Shown here piece after piece: positions 42,856 to 54,769 of a DNA stretch of 64,000 nucleotides. Positions within the stretch are counted from its first letter, which is position 1; every line of letters begins with the position of its first letter. The stretch spans positions 992,001 through 1,056,000 of the forward strand of contig NW_027490098.1 in assembly GCF_050948175.1 (NCBI RefSeq). Direction: 5' to 3'. A program made the translations under genes and the position numbers. A model generated the notes under the pieces. It saw nothing but the letters and a program-made list of their open reading frames with translations. It was not told where the DNA came from and made no database searches. Origin of the DNA: Xylocopa sonorina. Lineage: Eukaryota; Arthropoda; Insecta; Hymenoptera; Apidae.

Positions 42856-45800
42856 ATGAAACATAGATATGAGATGCGATATCGCGTTTTAAGAAGCATT
42901 AGAACTCTATTGCTACGATACGTAGACATCTGCAAACGCTGTTTCCTTGCAAGGAAGTGTCGCATTTACATTCATTTGAAGTGTAGACGAGGAATACATG
43001 ACACTTCGCAAATCATATTATATCTTACCATGAAACATTGAAATGAGATGCGATATCGCGTTTTAAGAATCATAAGAACTCTATTGATACGATACGTAGG
43101 ACATCTGCAAACGCTATTTCCTTGCAAGGAAGTTGCCGCATTTACGTTCATTTGAATCGTAGACGAGGAATGCATAACACTTCGCAATGAATATTATATC
43201 TTATGATGAAACATAGATATGAGATGCAATATCTCGTTTTATGAAGCATTTGAACACTATTGCTTCGATACGTAGAGATCTGCAAACGCTATTTCCTTGC
43301 AAGGAAGTGTCGCATTTACATTCATTTGAAGTGTAGACGAGGAATACATAACACTTCGCAAATCATATTATATCTTAGGCATGAAACATAGAAATGAGAT
43401 GCGATATCGCGTTTTAAGAAGCATTAGAACTCTATTGTTACGATACGTAGACATCTGCAAACGCTGTTTCCTAGCAAGGAAGTGTCGCATTTACGTTCAT
43501 TTTGAATCGTAGACGAGGAATGCATAACTCTTCGCAATGAATATAATATCTTATCATGAAACATAGATATGTGATGCAATATCTCCTTTTATGAAGCATT
43601 TGAACTCTATTACTCCGATACGTAGACATCTGCAAACGCTATTTCCTTGCAAGGAAGTGTCGCATTTACATTCATTTGTATCATAGACGTGAAATGCATA
43701 ACACTTCGCTTTGAATATTGTATCTTATCATGAAACATAGATATGAGATACAATATCTCCTTTTAAGAAGCATTTGAACTCTATTGCTTCGATACGTAGA
43801 TATCTGCAAACGCTATTTCCTTGCAAGGAAGTGTCGCATTTACATTCATTTGAATCGTAGACGAGGAATGCATAACACTTCGCAATGAATATTATATCAT
43901 ATCATGAAACATAGGTACGAGATGCAATATCTCGTTTTAAGAAGCACTTGAACTCTATTGCTCCGATATGTAGACATCTGCAAACGCTGTTTCCTTGCAA
44001 GGAAGTGTCGCATTTACATTCATTTGAATCGTAGACGAGGAATGCATAACAATTCGCAATCAATATTATATCTTACCATGAAACATAGAAATGAGATCCG
44101 ATATCGAGTTTTAAGAAGCATTAGAAATCTATTGCTACGGTACGTAGATATCTGCAAACGCTATTTCCTTGCAAGGAAGTGTCGCATTTACATTCATTTG
44201 AAGTGTAGACGAGGAATACATGACACTTCGCAAATCATATTATATCTTTCCATAAAACATAGAAATGAGATGCGAAATCGCGTTTTATGAAGCATTAGAA
44301 CTCTATCGCTACGATACCTAGACATCTCCAGACACTATTTCCTTGCAAGGAAGTGTCGCATTTACTTTCATTTGAATCGCAGACGAGGAATGCATAACAC
44401 TTCGCAATGAATATTATATCTTACCATGAAACATACAAATGAGATTCGACATCGCTTTTAAAGAAGCATTAGAACTCTATTGCTTCGATACGTAGACATC
44501 GGCAAACGCTATTTCCTTGCAAGGAAGTGTCGCATTTACATTCCTTTGAAGTGTAGACGAGGAATACATGACACATCGCAAATCATATTATATCTTATCA
44601 TGAAACATAGATATGAGATTCGATATCGCGTTTTAAGAAGCATTAGAACTCTACTGCTACGATAGGTAGACATCTGCAAACGCTGTTTCCTAGCAAGGAA
44701 GTGTCGCATTAACATTCATATGAAGTGTAGACGAGGAATACATATCACTTCGCAAATAGTATTATATCTTACCATGAAACATAGATATGAGATTCGATAT
44801 CGCGTTTTAAGAAGCATTAGAACTCTATCGCTACGATACGTAGACATCTGCAATCGCTATTTCCTTGCAAGAAAGTGTCGCATTTACTCTCATTTGAATC
44901 GCAGACGAGGAATGCATAACACTTCGCAATGAATATTATATCTTATCATGAAACATAGAAATGAGATGCAATATCTCGTTTTAAGAAGCATTTCAACTCT
45001 ATTGCTTCGGTACGTAGACATCTGCAAACGCTATTTCCTTGCAAGGAAGTGTCGCATTCACATTCATTTGAAGTGTAGACGAGGAATACATAACACTTCG
45101 CAAATCATATTATATCCTACCATGAAACATAGAAATGAGATGCGATATCGCGTTTTAAGAAGCATTAGAACTCTATCGCTACGATACCTAGACATCTCCA
45201 GACACTATTTCCTAGCAAGGAAGTGTCGCATTTACATTCATTTGAAGTGTAGACGAGGAATACATAACACTTCGCAAATCATATTATATCCTACCATAAA
45301 ACATAGAAGTGAGATGCGATATCGCGTTTTAAGAATCATAAGAACTCTATTGCTACGATACGTAGACATCTGCAAGCGCTATTTCCTAGCGAGGAAGTGT
45401 CGCATTTACACTCATTTGAATCGTATACGAGGAATGCATAACACTTCGCAATGAATATTATATCTTATCATGAAACATAGAAATGAGATGCAATATCTCG
45501 TTTTAAGAAGCATTTCAACTCTATTGCTTCGGTACGTAGACATCTGCAAACGCTATTTCCTTGCAAGGAAGTGTCGCATTCACATTCATTTGAAGTGTAG
45601 ACGAGGAATACATAACACTTCGCAAATCATATTATATCCTGCCATGAAACATTGAAATGAGACGCGATATCTCGTTTTAGAAGCATTTGAACTCTATTGC
45701 TACGATACCTAGACATCTGCAAACACTGTTTCCTTGCAAGGAAGTGTCGCATTTACATTCATTTGAATCGTAGACGAGGACTGCATAACACTTCGCAATG

Positions 45801-46900
45801 AATATTATATCTTTCCATGAAACATAGAAATGAGATGCGATATCGCGTTTTATGAAGCATTAGAACTCTATCGCTACGATACCTAGACATCTCCAGACAC
45901 TATTTCCTAGCAAGGAAGTGTCGCATTTACATTCATTTGAATCGTAGACGAGGAATGCATAACACTTTGCAATGAATATTATATCTTATCATGAATCATA
46001 GATGTGGGATGCAATATCTCGTTTTAAGAAGCATTTGAACTCTATTGCTTCGATACGTAGACATCTGCAAACGCTACTTCCTTGCAAGGAAGTGTCGCAT
46101 TTACATTCATTTGAAGTGTAGACTAGGAATACATAACACTTCGCAAATCATATTATATCTTACCATGAAACATAGAAATGAGATTCGATATCGCTTTTAA
46201 AGAAGCATTAGAACTCTATTGCTTCGATACGTAGACATCTGCAAACGCTATTTCCTTGCAAGGAAGTGTCGCATTTACATTCATTTGAAGTGTAGACGAG
46301 GAATACATGACACTTCGCAAATCATATTATATCTAACCATGAAACATAGAAATGAGATTCGATATCGCGTTTTAAGAAGCATTTGAACTCTATTGCTACG
46401 ATACCTAGACATCTGCAAACACTATTTCCTTGCAAGGAAGTGTCGCATTTACATTCATTTGAATCGTAGACGAGGAATGCATAACACTTCGCAATGAATA
46501 TTATATCTTATCATGAAACATAGATATGAGATGCAATATCTCGTTTTAAGAAGCATTTGAACTCTATTGCTACGATACCTAGACATCTGGAGACGCTATT
46601 TCCTTGCAAGGAAGTGTCGCATTTACATTCATATGAAGTGTAGACGAGGAATACATAACACTTCGCAAATCATATTATATCCTACCATAAAACATAGAAG
46701 TGAGATGCGATATCGCGTTTTAAGAATCATAAGAACTCTATTGCTACGATACGTAGACATCTGCAAACGCTATTTCCTAGCGAGGAAGTGTCGCATTTAC
46801 ATTCATTTGAAGTGTAGACGAGGAATACATAACACTTCGCAAATCATATTATATCCTACCATGAAACATAGAAATGAGATGCGATATCGCGTTTTAAGAA
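42856..46900. repeat. Segment P copy 3
   Basis: This repeats 33,990-37,950 at an offset of 8,866-8,870 bp. Insertions at about 43.10 (GTAGGACATC), 43.13 (AAGTTGCCGC), 43.38 (CTTAGGCATG) and 43.50 kb (TCATTTTGAATC) shift the offset by four. After that the copy stays in register, apart from one deletion near 45.68 kb (CGTTTTAGAAGC). It differs from the first copy by few substitutions over about 4 kb, so the duplication is recent. Confidence 0.8.
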
Positions 46901-49900
46901 TCATAAGAACTCTACTGCTACGATACGTAAACAACTGCAAACGCTATTTCCTTGCAAGGAAGTGTCGCATTTACATTCATTTGAATCGTATACGAGGAAT
47001 GCATAACACTTCGCAATGAATATTATATCGTATCATGAAACATAGATATGAGATGCAATATCTCGTTTTAAGAAGCATTTGAACTCTATTGCTACGATAC
47101 CTAGACATCTGCAGACGCTGTTTCCTAGCAAGGAAGTGTCGCATTTACATTCATTTGAAGTGTAGAGGAATACATAACACTTTGCAAATCATATTATATC
47201 TTACGATGAAACATAGAAATGAGATGCGATATCGCGTTTTAAGAATCATAAGAACTCTATTGCTACGATACGTAGACAGCTGCAAACGCTCTTTCCTTGC
47301 AAGGAAGTGTCGCATTAACATTCATATGAAGTGTAGACTAGGAATACATAACACTTCGCAAATAATATTATATCTTACCATGAATCATAGAAATGAGATG
47401 CGATATCGCGTTTTAAGAATCATATGAACTCTATTGCTACGATACGTGGACATCTGCAATCGCTATTTCCTTGCAAGGAAGTGTCGCAGTTACTTTCATT
47501 CGAATCGTTGACGAGGAATACATAACACTTCGCAAATCATATTATATCTTACCATGAAACATAGAAATGAGATGCGATATCGCGTTTTATGAAGCATTAG
47601 AACTCTATTGCTACTATACCTAGACATCTGCAAACGCTATTTCCTTGCAAGGACGTGTCGCATTTACGTTCATTTGAATCATAGACGAGGAATGCATAAC
47701 ACTTCGCAATGAATATTATATCTTATCATGAAACATAAATATGAGATGCAATATCTCGATTTAAGAAGCATTTGAACTCTATTGCTTCGATACGTAGACA
47801 TTTGCAAACGCTATTTCTTTGCAAGGAAGTGTCGCATTTACATTCATTTGAAGTGTAGACGAGGAATACATAACACTTGGCAAATCATATTATATCTTAC
47901 CATGAAACATAGAACTGAGATGCAATATCGCGTTTTAAGAAGCATTAGAACTCTATTGCTACGATACTTAGACATCTGCAAACGCTATTTCCTTGCAAGG
48001 AAGTGTCGCATTTACATTCATTTGAATCGTAGACGAGGAATGCATAACACTTCGCAATGAATATTAAATCTTACCATGAAACATAGAAATGAGATGCAAT
48101 ATCTCGTTTTAAGAAGCATTTGAACTCATTTGCTTCGGTACGTAGACATCTGCAAACGCTATTTCCTTGCAAGGAAGTGTCGCATTCACATTTATTTGAA
48201 GTGTAGACGAGGAATACATAACACTTCGCAAGTCATATTATATCTTACCATGAAACATAGAAATGAGATTCGATATCGCGTTTTAAGAAGCATTAGAACT
48301 CTATTGCTACGATACGTAGACATCTGCAAACGCTATTTCCTTGCTAGGAAGTGTCGCATTTTCATTCATTTGAAGTGTAGACGAGGAATACATAACACTT
48401 CGCAAATCATGTTATATCTTACCATGAAACATAGAAATGAGGTGCGATATCGCGTTTTTAAGAATCATATGAACTCTATTGCTACGATACCTAGACATCT
48501 GCAAACGCTCTTTCCTTGCAAGGAAGTGCGCATTAACATTCATATGAAGTGTAGACGAGGAATACATAACACTTCGCAAATAATATTATATCTTACCAAG
48601 AAACATACAAATGAGATGCGATATCGCGTTTTAGGAAGCATTAGAACTCTATTGCTACGATACCTAGACATCTGCAAACGCTATTTCCTTGCAAGGAAGT
48701 GTCGCATTTACATTCATTTGAAGTGTAGAGGAATACATAACACTTTGCAAATCATATTATATCTTACGATGAAACATAGAAATGACATGTGATATCGCGT
48801 TTTAAGAATCATAAGAACTCTATTGCTACGATACGTAGACAGCTGCAAACGCTCTTTCCTTGCAAGGAAGTGTCGCATTAACATTCATATGAAGTGTAGA
48901 CTAGGAATACATAACACTTCGCAAATAATATTATATCTTACCATGAATCATAGAAATGAGATGCGATATCGCGTTTTAAGAATCATATGAACTCTATTGC
49001 TACGATACGTGGACATCTGCAATCGCTATTCCTTGCAAGGAAGTGTCGCAGTTACTTTCATTCGAATCGTTGACGAGGAATACATAACACTTCGGCAAAT
49101 CATATTATATCTTACCATGAAACATAGAAATGAGATGCGATATCGCGTTTTATGAAGCATTAGAACTCTATTGCTACTATACCTAGACATCTGCAAACGC
49201 TATTTCCTTGCAAGGACGTGTCGCATTTACGTTCATTTGAATCATAGACGAGGAATGCATAACACTTCGCAATGAATATTATATCTTATCATGAAACATA
49301 AATATGAGATGCAATATCTCGATTAAGAAGCATTTGAACTCTATTGCTTCGATACGTAGACATTTGCAAACGCTATTTCTTTGCAAGGAAGTGTCGCATT
49401 TACATTCATTTGAAGTGTAGACGAGGAATACATAACACTTGGCAAATCATATTATATCTTACCATGAAACATAGAACTGAGATGCAATATCGCGTTTTAA
49501 GAAGCATTAGAACTCTATTTGCTACGATACTTAGACATCTGCAAACGCTATTTCCTTGCAAGGAAGTGTCGCATTTACATTCATTTGAATCGTAGACGAG
49601 GAATGCATAACACTTCGCAATGAATATTAAATCTTACCATGAAACATAGAAATGAGATGCAATATCTCGTTTTAAGAAGCATTTGAACTCATTTGCTTCG
49701 GTACGTAGACATCTGCAAACGCTATTTCCTTGCAAGGAAGTGTCGCATTCACATTTATTTGAAGTGTAGACGAGGAATACATAACACTTCGCAAGTCATA
49801 TTATATCTTACCATGAAACATAGAAATGAGATTCGATATCGCGTTTTAAGAAGCATTAGAACTCTATTGCTACGATACGTAGACATCTGCAAACGCTATT

Positions 49901-52900
49901 TCCTTGCTAGGAAGTGTCGCATTTTCATTCATTTGAAGTGTAGACGAGGAATACATAACACTTCGCAAATAATATTATATCTTACCAAGAAACATACAAA
50001 TGAGATGCGATATCGCGTTTTAGGAAGCATTAGAACTCTATTGCTACGATACCTAGACATCTGCAAACGCTATTTCCTTGCAAGGAAGTGTCGCATTTAC
50101 ATTCATTTGAAGTGTAGACGAGGAATACATAACATTTTGCAAATCATATTATATCTTACGATGAAACATAGAAATGAGAAGCGATATCGCGTTTTAAGAA
50201 TCATAAGAACTCTATTGCTACGATACGTAGACAGCTGCAAACGCTCTTTCCTTGCAAGGAAGTGTCGCATTAACATTCATATGAAGTGTAGGCGAGGAAT
50301 ACATAACACTTCGCAAATAATATTATATCTTACCATGAAACATAGAAATGAGATGCGATATCGCGTTTTAAGAATCATATGAACTCTATTGCTACGATAC
50401 GTGGACATCTGCAATCGCTATTTCCTTGCAAGGAAGTGTCGCAGTTACTTTCATTTGAATCGTTGACGAGGAATACATAACACTTCGCAAATCATATTAT
50501 ATCTTACCATGAAACATAGGAATGAGATTCGATATCGCGTTTTAAGAATCATAAGAACTCTATTGCTACTATACGTAGACATCAGCAGACGCTATTTCAT
50601 TGGAAGGAAATGTCGCATTTACATTCATTTGTATCGTATACGAGGAATGCATAACACTTCGCAATGAATATTATATCTTATCATGAAACATAGATATGAG
50701 ATGCAATATCTCGTTTTAAGAAGCATTTGAACTCTATTGCTACGATACCTAGACATCTGCAAACACTATTTCCTTGCAAGGAAGAGTCGCATTTACATTC
50801 ATTTGAATCGTAGACGAGGAATGCATAACACTTCGCAATGAATATTATATCTTATCATGAAACATAGAGATCAGATGCAATATCTCGTTTTAAGAAGCAT
50901 TTGAACTCTATTGCTACGACAGCTAGACATCTGGAGACGCTATTTCCTTGCAAGGAAGTGTCGCATTTACATTCATATGAAGTGTAGACGAGGAATACAT
51001 AACACTTCGCAAATCATATTATATCCTACCATAAAACATAGAAGTGAGATGCGATATCGCGTTTTAAGAATCATAAGAACTCTATTGCTGCGATACGTAG
51101 ACATCTGCAAACGCTATTTCCTAGCGAGGAAGTGTCGCATTTACATTCATTTGAAGTGTAGTCGAGGAATACATAACACTTCGCAAATCATATTATATCT
51201 TACCATGAAACATAGAAATGAGATGCGATATCGCGTTTTAAGAATCATAAGAACTCTACTGCTACGATACGTATACAACTGCAAACGCTATATCCTTGCA
51301 AGGAAGTGTCGCATTCACATTCATTTGAATCGCATACGAGGAATGCATAACACTTCGCAATGAATATTATATCTTATCATGAAACATAGATATGAGATGC
51401 AATATCTCGTTTTAAGAAGCATTTGAACTCTATTGCTACGATACCTAGACATCTGCAGACGCTGTTTCCTAGCAAGGAAGTGTCGCATTTACATTCATTT
51501 GAATCGTAGACGAGGAATGCATAACACTTCGCAATGAATATTATATCTTACCATGAAACATAGAAATGAGATCCGATATCGAGTTTTAAGAAGCATTAGA
51601 AATCTATTGCTACGATACGTAGACATCTGCAAACGCTATTTCCTTGCAAGGAAGTGTCGCATTTACATTCATTTGAAGTGTAGACGAGTAATACATGACA
51701 CTTCGCAAATCATATTATATCTTTCCATGAAACATAGAAATGAGATGCGATATCGCGTTTTATGAAGCATTAGAACTCTATCGCTACGATACCTAGACAT
51801 CTCCAGACAGTATTTCCTAGCAAGGAAGTGTCGCATTTACAATCATTTGAAGTGTAGACGAGGAATACATAGCACTTCGCAAATCATATTATATCTTACC
51901 ATGAAACATAGAAATGAGATGCGATACCAAGTTTTAAGAATCATAAGAACTCTATTGCTACGATACGTAGACATCTGCAAACGCTATTTCCATGCAAGGA
52001 AGTGTCGCATTTACACTCATTTGAATCGTATACGAGAAATGCATAACACTTCGCAATGAATATTATATCTTATCATGAAACAAAGATATGAGATGCAGTA
52101 TCTCGTTTTAAGAAGCATTTGAACTCTATTGCTACGATACCTAGACATCTGCAGACGCTGTTTCCTAGCAAGGAAGTGTCGCATTTACTTTCATTTGAAG
52201 TGTAGACGAGGAATACATGACACTTCGCAAATCATATTATATCTTACCATGAAACATAGAAATGAAATGCGATATCGCGTTTTAAGAAGCATTAGAACTC
52301 TATTGCTACGATAGGTAGACATCTGCAAACGCTATTTCCTTGCAAGGAAGTGTCGCATTTACATTCATATGAAGTGTATACGAGGAATACATAACACTCC
52401 GCAAATCATATTATATCTTACCATGAAACATTGAAATGAGATGCGATATCGCGTTTTAAGAATCATATGAACTCTATTGCTACGATACGTAGACATCTGC
52501 AATCGCTATTTCCTTGCAAGGAAGGGTCGCATTTACTTTCATTTGAATCGCAGACGAGGAATGCATAACACTTCGCAATGAATATTATATCTTATCATGA
52601 AACATAGAAATGAGATGCAATATCTCGTTTTAAGAAGCATTTGAACTCAATTGCTTCGGTACGTAGACATCTGCAAACGCTATTTCCTTGCAAGGAAGTG
52701 TCGCATTCACATTTATTTGAAGTGTAGACGAGGAATACATAACACTTCGCAGGTCATATTATATCTTACCATGAAACATAGAAATGAGATGCGATATCGC
52801 GTTTTAAGAAGCATTAGAACTCTACTGCTACGATAGGTAGACATATGCAAACGCTATTTCCTTGCAAGGAAGTGTCGCATTTACATTCATTTGAAGTGTA

Positions 52901-53527
52901 GACGAGGAATACATCACACTTCGCGAATCAAATTATATCTTACCATGAAACATAGAAATGAGATGCGATATTGTGCTTTGAGAAGCATTAGAACTCTATC
53001 GCTACGATACCTAGACATCTGCAGACGCTATTCCCTTTCAAGGAAGTGCCGCATTTACATTCAATTGAATCATATACGAGGAATACATAACACTTCGCAA
53101 ATCATATCATATCTTACGATGAAACATAGAAATGAGGTGCGATATCGCGTTTTAAGAATCGTAAGAACTCTATTGCTACGATACGTAGACATCTGCAAAC
53201 GCTCTTTCCTTGCAAGGAAGTGTCGCATTAACATTCATATGAAGTGTAGACGAGGAATACATAACACTTCGCAAATAATATTATATCTAACCATGAAACA
53301 TAGAAATGAGATTCGATATCGCGTTTTAAGAAGCATTAGAACTGTATTGCTACGATACGTAGACATCTGCAAACGCTATTTCCTTGCTAGGAAGTGTCGC
53401 ATTTTCATTCATTTGAAGTGTAGACGAGGAATACATAACACTTCGCAAATCATGTTATATCTTACCATGAAACATAGAAATGAGATGCGATATCGCGTTT
53501 TAAGAATCATATGAACTCTATTGCTAC
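46901..53527. repeat. Diverged satellite block with a 9-monomer tandem duplication
   Basis: 47782 matches 49344 and 48130 matches 49693 (1,562-1,563 bp, nine monomers less a few bases), which defines a tandem duplication of about 1.56 kb. Markers are the 3-bp-deleted TGTAGAGGAATAC (47.16 and 48.73 kb), CACTTGGCAAATC, CATTCGAATCGTTGACGAGG and GAACTCATTTGCTTCGG. The second copy lacks one internal monomer near 49.96 kb. Monomers from 50 to 53.5 kb are more divergent from each other than those at 22-34 kb. The array is interrupted at 53527 by the transposon. Confidence 0.8.
53524..53527. repeat. Target site duplication CTAC, copy next to the 3' LTR
   Basis: CTAC in the satellite TTGCTAC immediately precedes the LTR terminus TGTCACG. 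The same four bases follow the other LTR at 62505. A 4-bp duplication is typical of gypsy-type integrases. Confidence 0.93.
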
Positions 53528-53963
53528 TGTCACGTCCCGAGGTGCGGTTGCGCTCGCAACGGTGGCACAAAGTCGTAACCGTTCCCGAAAATAACGCGAA
53601 TTGCGTCCGGACCGGGTTCGTTGGCGTTTCGGACTCGATAAAACGGTAACTAACACTAAACTTACCTTGCGAAGGCTTGATTCCGCTGTCTGATTTCTCT
53701 TTCTAGGTACCTGGAGCGCCTTGGATCCGCAACCGGGATGGCGGCGGCGTACGGCTGGAACGGAGGTACGGGTCGTGCGGCGAAGGAAACCTCCTTCACA
53801 GGTACCAGGACTCGAACGCAGGAAATTGAATATTCTGGTGCATCACCCACGTATTCCCGAGCGAGACGACGAATAAACTCTCTCCTCCCCGCGCGTCGTG
53901 TACGCTTTGTCGGAGGTGCAAGGCTCGTCGAGAATACTTGAATTTCGGTCGAGTACGGCGCGG

Positions 53964-54066
53964 CTAAGCGTTGGTTCGCTCTAGCTTACCGGGATCAACC
54001 TGGGCGCAAGATATTCTGTATACGGTAGAAGTGAGGATGGAGCAACTAAGCGCTGGTTCGCTCTAG
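53964..54066. repeat. 21-bp direct repeat pair in the 3' LTR
   Basis: CTAAGCG(T/C)TGGTTCGCTCTAG occurs at 53964-53984 and 54046-54066, 82 bp apart, with one mismatch. The same pair lies in the 5' LTR at 61407-61427 and 61489-61509. Confidence 0.8.
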
Positions 54067-54402
54067 TCGTCGAGCCTCAAGACTATCGCAGATGAGATAT
54101 AGAAATAGAATAATCGCGAGCGTACCCGTGGAGTAGAATTAAGGAATTGTATTTGGACTCGAATAAAGATACTTTGAATCTGGTAAAAATAAACTATATT
54201 CTATGATTTCACTATACTAAATACACTTGACTAAGTTCTAAGTTACTGACTAGCGATTACAATGAGAATTAGAAATAGTATAAAGTATCGAATGGACTCC
54301 GCTATGGGAGTATGGACAGAGACGAATGCATTAGAGCTAATTGCTCGTTGCGAATGAGCCTATTGCTCGGATCGGAAGTGCATCGTTCGGATGCTGGATT
54401 AG

Positions 54403-54483
54403 AACTCCTCGGTTCGGAGATGAGTTAGCAACTCTCCAGTTCGGAGATGAGATGAGAACTCTCCCGTTCGGAGATGAGTTAGC
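54403..54483. repeat. 27-bp tandem triplicate in the 3' LTR
   Basis: Three 27-bp units start at 54403, 54430 and 54457, each beginning AACTC and containing GTTCGGAGATGAG. The unit is a multiple of three, so it creates repetitive open frames on both strands, which I do not regard as genes. Short tandem repeats in LTRs are often enhancer-like. That function is an inference. Confidence 0.85.
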
Positions 54484-54543
54484 AACTGACTCTCGGATCT
54501 CGCGTCCGCGACCTCCTCGGGTCGCGCGGCGCGCGAGTCGCTG

Positions 54544-54629
54544 GGCCCTCGCGGTGGGGCGGACGGTCGGAGTAGGGCGGCCGCTCGGCCCTCGTGGTGG
54601 GGCGGCCGTTCGGAGTGGGGCGCGGCCCG
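54544..54629. repeat. GC-rich 43-bp tandem duplication in the 3' LTR
   Basis: Two imperfect units begin GGCCCTCG at 54544 and 54587 and share GGTGGGGCGG and TCGGAGT(A/G)GGGCG. The same pair occurs in the 5' LTR at 61987-62072. The segment is strongly G+C rich and lies beyond the TATA-like stretch in element orientation, so it is probably in the transcribed R or U5 part. Confidence 0.75.
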
Positions 54630-54668
54630 CGTTAAGCGTGAGCCGCGAGCGTCGAGTGTGCGCGCGAG

Positions 54669-54689
54669 TGCACGGAACATAACCGTGCA
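54669..54689 (-). other. Perfect 7-bp hairpin beside the TATA-like stretch, 3' LTR
   Basis: TGCACGG (54669-54675) and CCGTGCA (54683-54689) are perfect inverted repeats with a 7-nt loop, just downstream of the AT-rich stretch in element orientation. The 5' LTR has the same at 62112-62132. It could be a transcription factor site or a structured RNA 5' end. Neither is shown. Confidence 0.6.
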
Positions 54690-54690
54690 T

Positions 54691-54720
54691 GAATAAAATA
54701 TATACATATATTTACTTAAA
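54691..54720 (-). promoter_or_regulatory. TATA-like AT-rich stretch in the 3' LTR
   Basis: Minus-strand AAATATATGTATATATTTTA is the only strongly AT-rich island in the GC-rich half of the LTR. It lies about 50 nt after the pol stop codon, which fits a U3 promoter position. The functional copy is at 62134-62163 in the 5' LTR. No transcription start can be shown. Confidence 0.35.
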
Positions 54721-54769
54721 TCTAGGTGTGTGTTGGTGTGTATGTACATAGGTGAGTAGTGTGCTTATT

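Larger units (their letters stand above)
1..53527. repeat. 174-bp satellite array, left of the retrotransposon (about 307 monomers)
   Basis: Head-to-tail monomers of 174 bp cover the whole stretch with no other sequence between them. Period examples: GATGCGATATC at 1 and the matching GATGCAATATA at 175; 23028 to 38514 is exactly 89 x 174 bp. Conserved landmarks within a monomer, in order: ATGAAACATAGAAATGAGAT, CGATATCGCGTTTTAAGAAG, CTATTGCTACGATACGTAGA, AACGCTATTTCCTTGCAAGG, AAGTGTCGCATTTACATTCA, GACGAGGAATACATAACACT and TCGCAAATCATATTATATCT. Two monomer subfamilies alternate: one with GAAGTGTAGACGAGGAATAC and CGCAAATCAT, the other with GAATCGTAGACGAGGAATGC and CGCAATGAAT. Length near nucleosomal spacing, HOR organisation and lack of genes are typical of centromeric or pericentromeric satellites. 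That role is an inference. I do not recognise the family by name. Confidence 0.97.

Noticed and set aside
39440..43187. Short minus-strand ORFs in the satellite
   Set aside because: They arise only where single-base indels shift the frame in the indel-rich region and are repeat translations.
1..53527. CRISPR-like array
   Set aside because: The repeat is continuous at 174 bp with no unique spacers, and the sequence is eukaryotic.
1..53527. CENP-B box in the satellite
   Set aside because: I looked for the TTCG-4N-A-2N-CGGG core and did not find it in the monomer. Some monomers contain TTCGATACG, but without the rest.
53662..53941. Short ORFs on both strands near the LTR end (also at 61105-61384)
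   Set aside because: Short, without domains, and in a non-coding LTR segment.
54337..54690. Overlapping ORFs on both strands in the LTR (also at 61780-62133)
   Set aside because: The stretch is GC-rich with 27-bp and 43-bp repeats, both multiples or near-multiples that keep frames open. No domain is recognisable.
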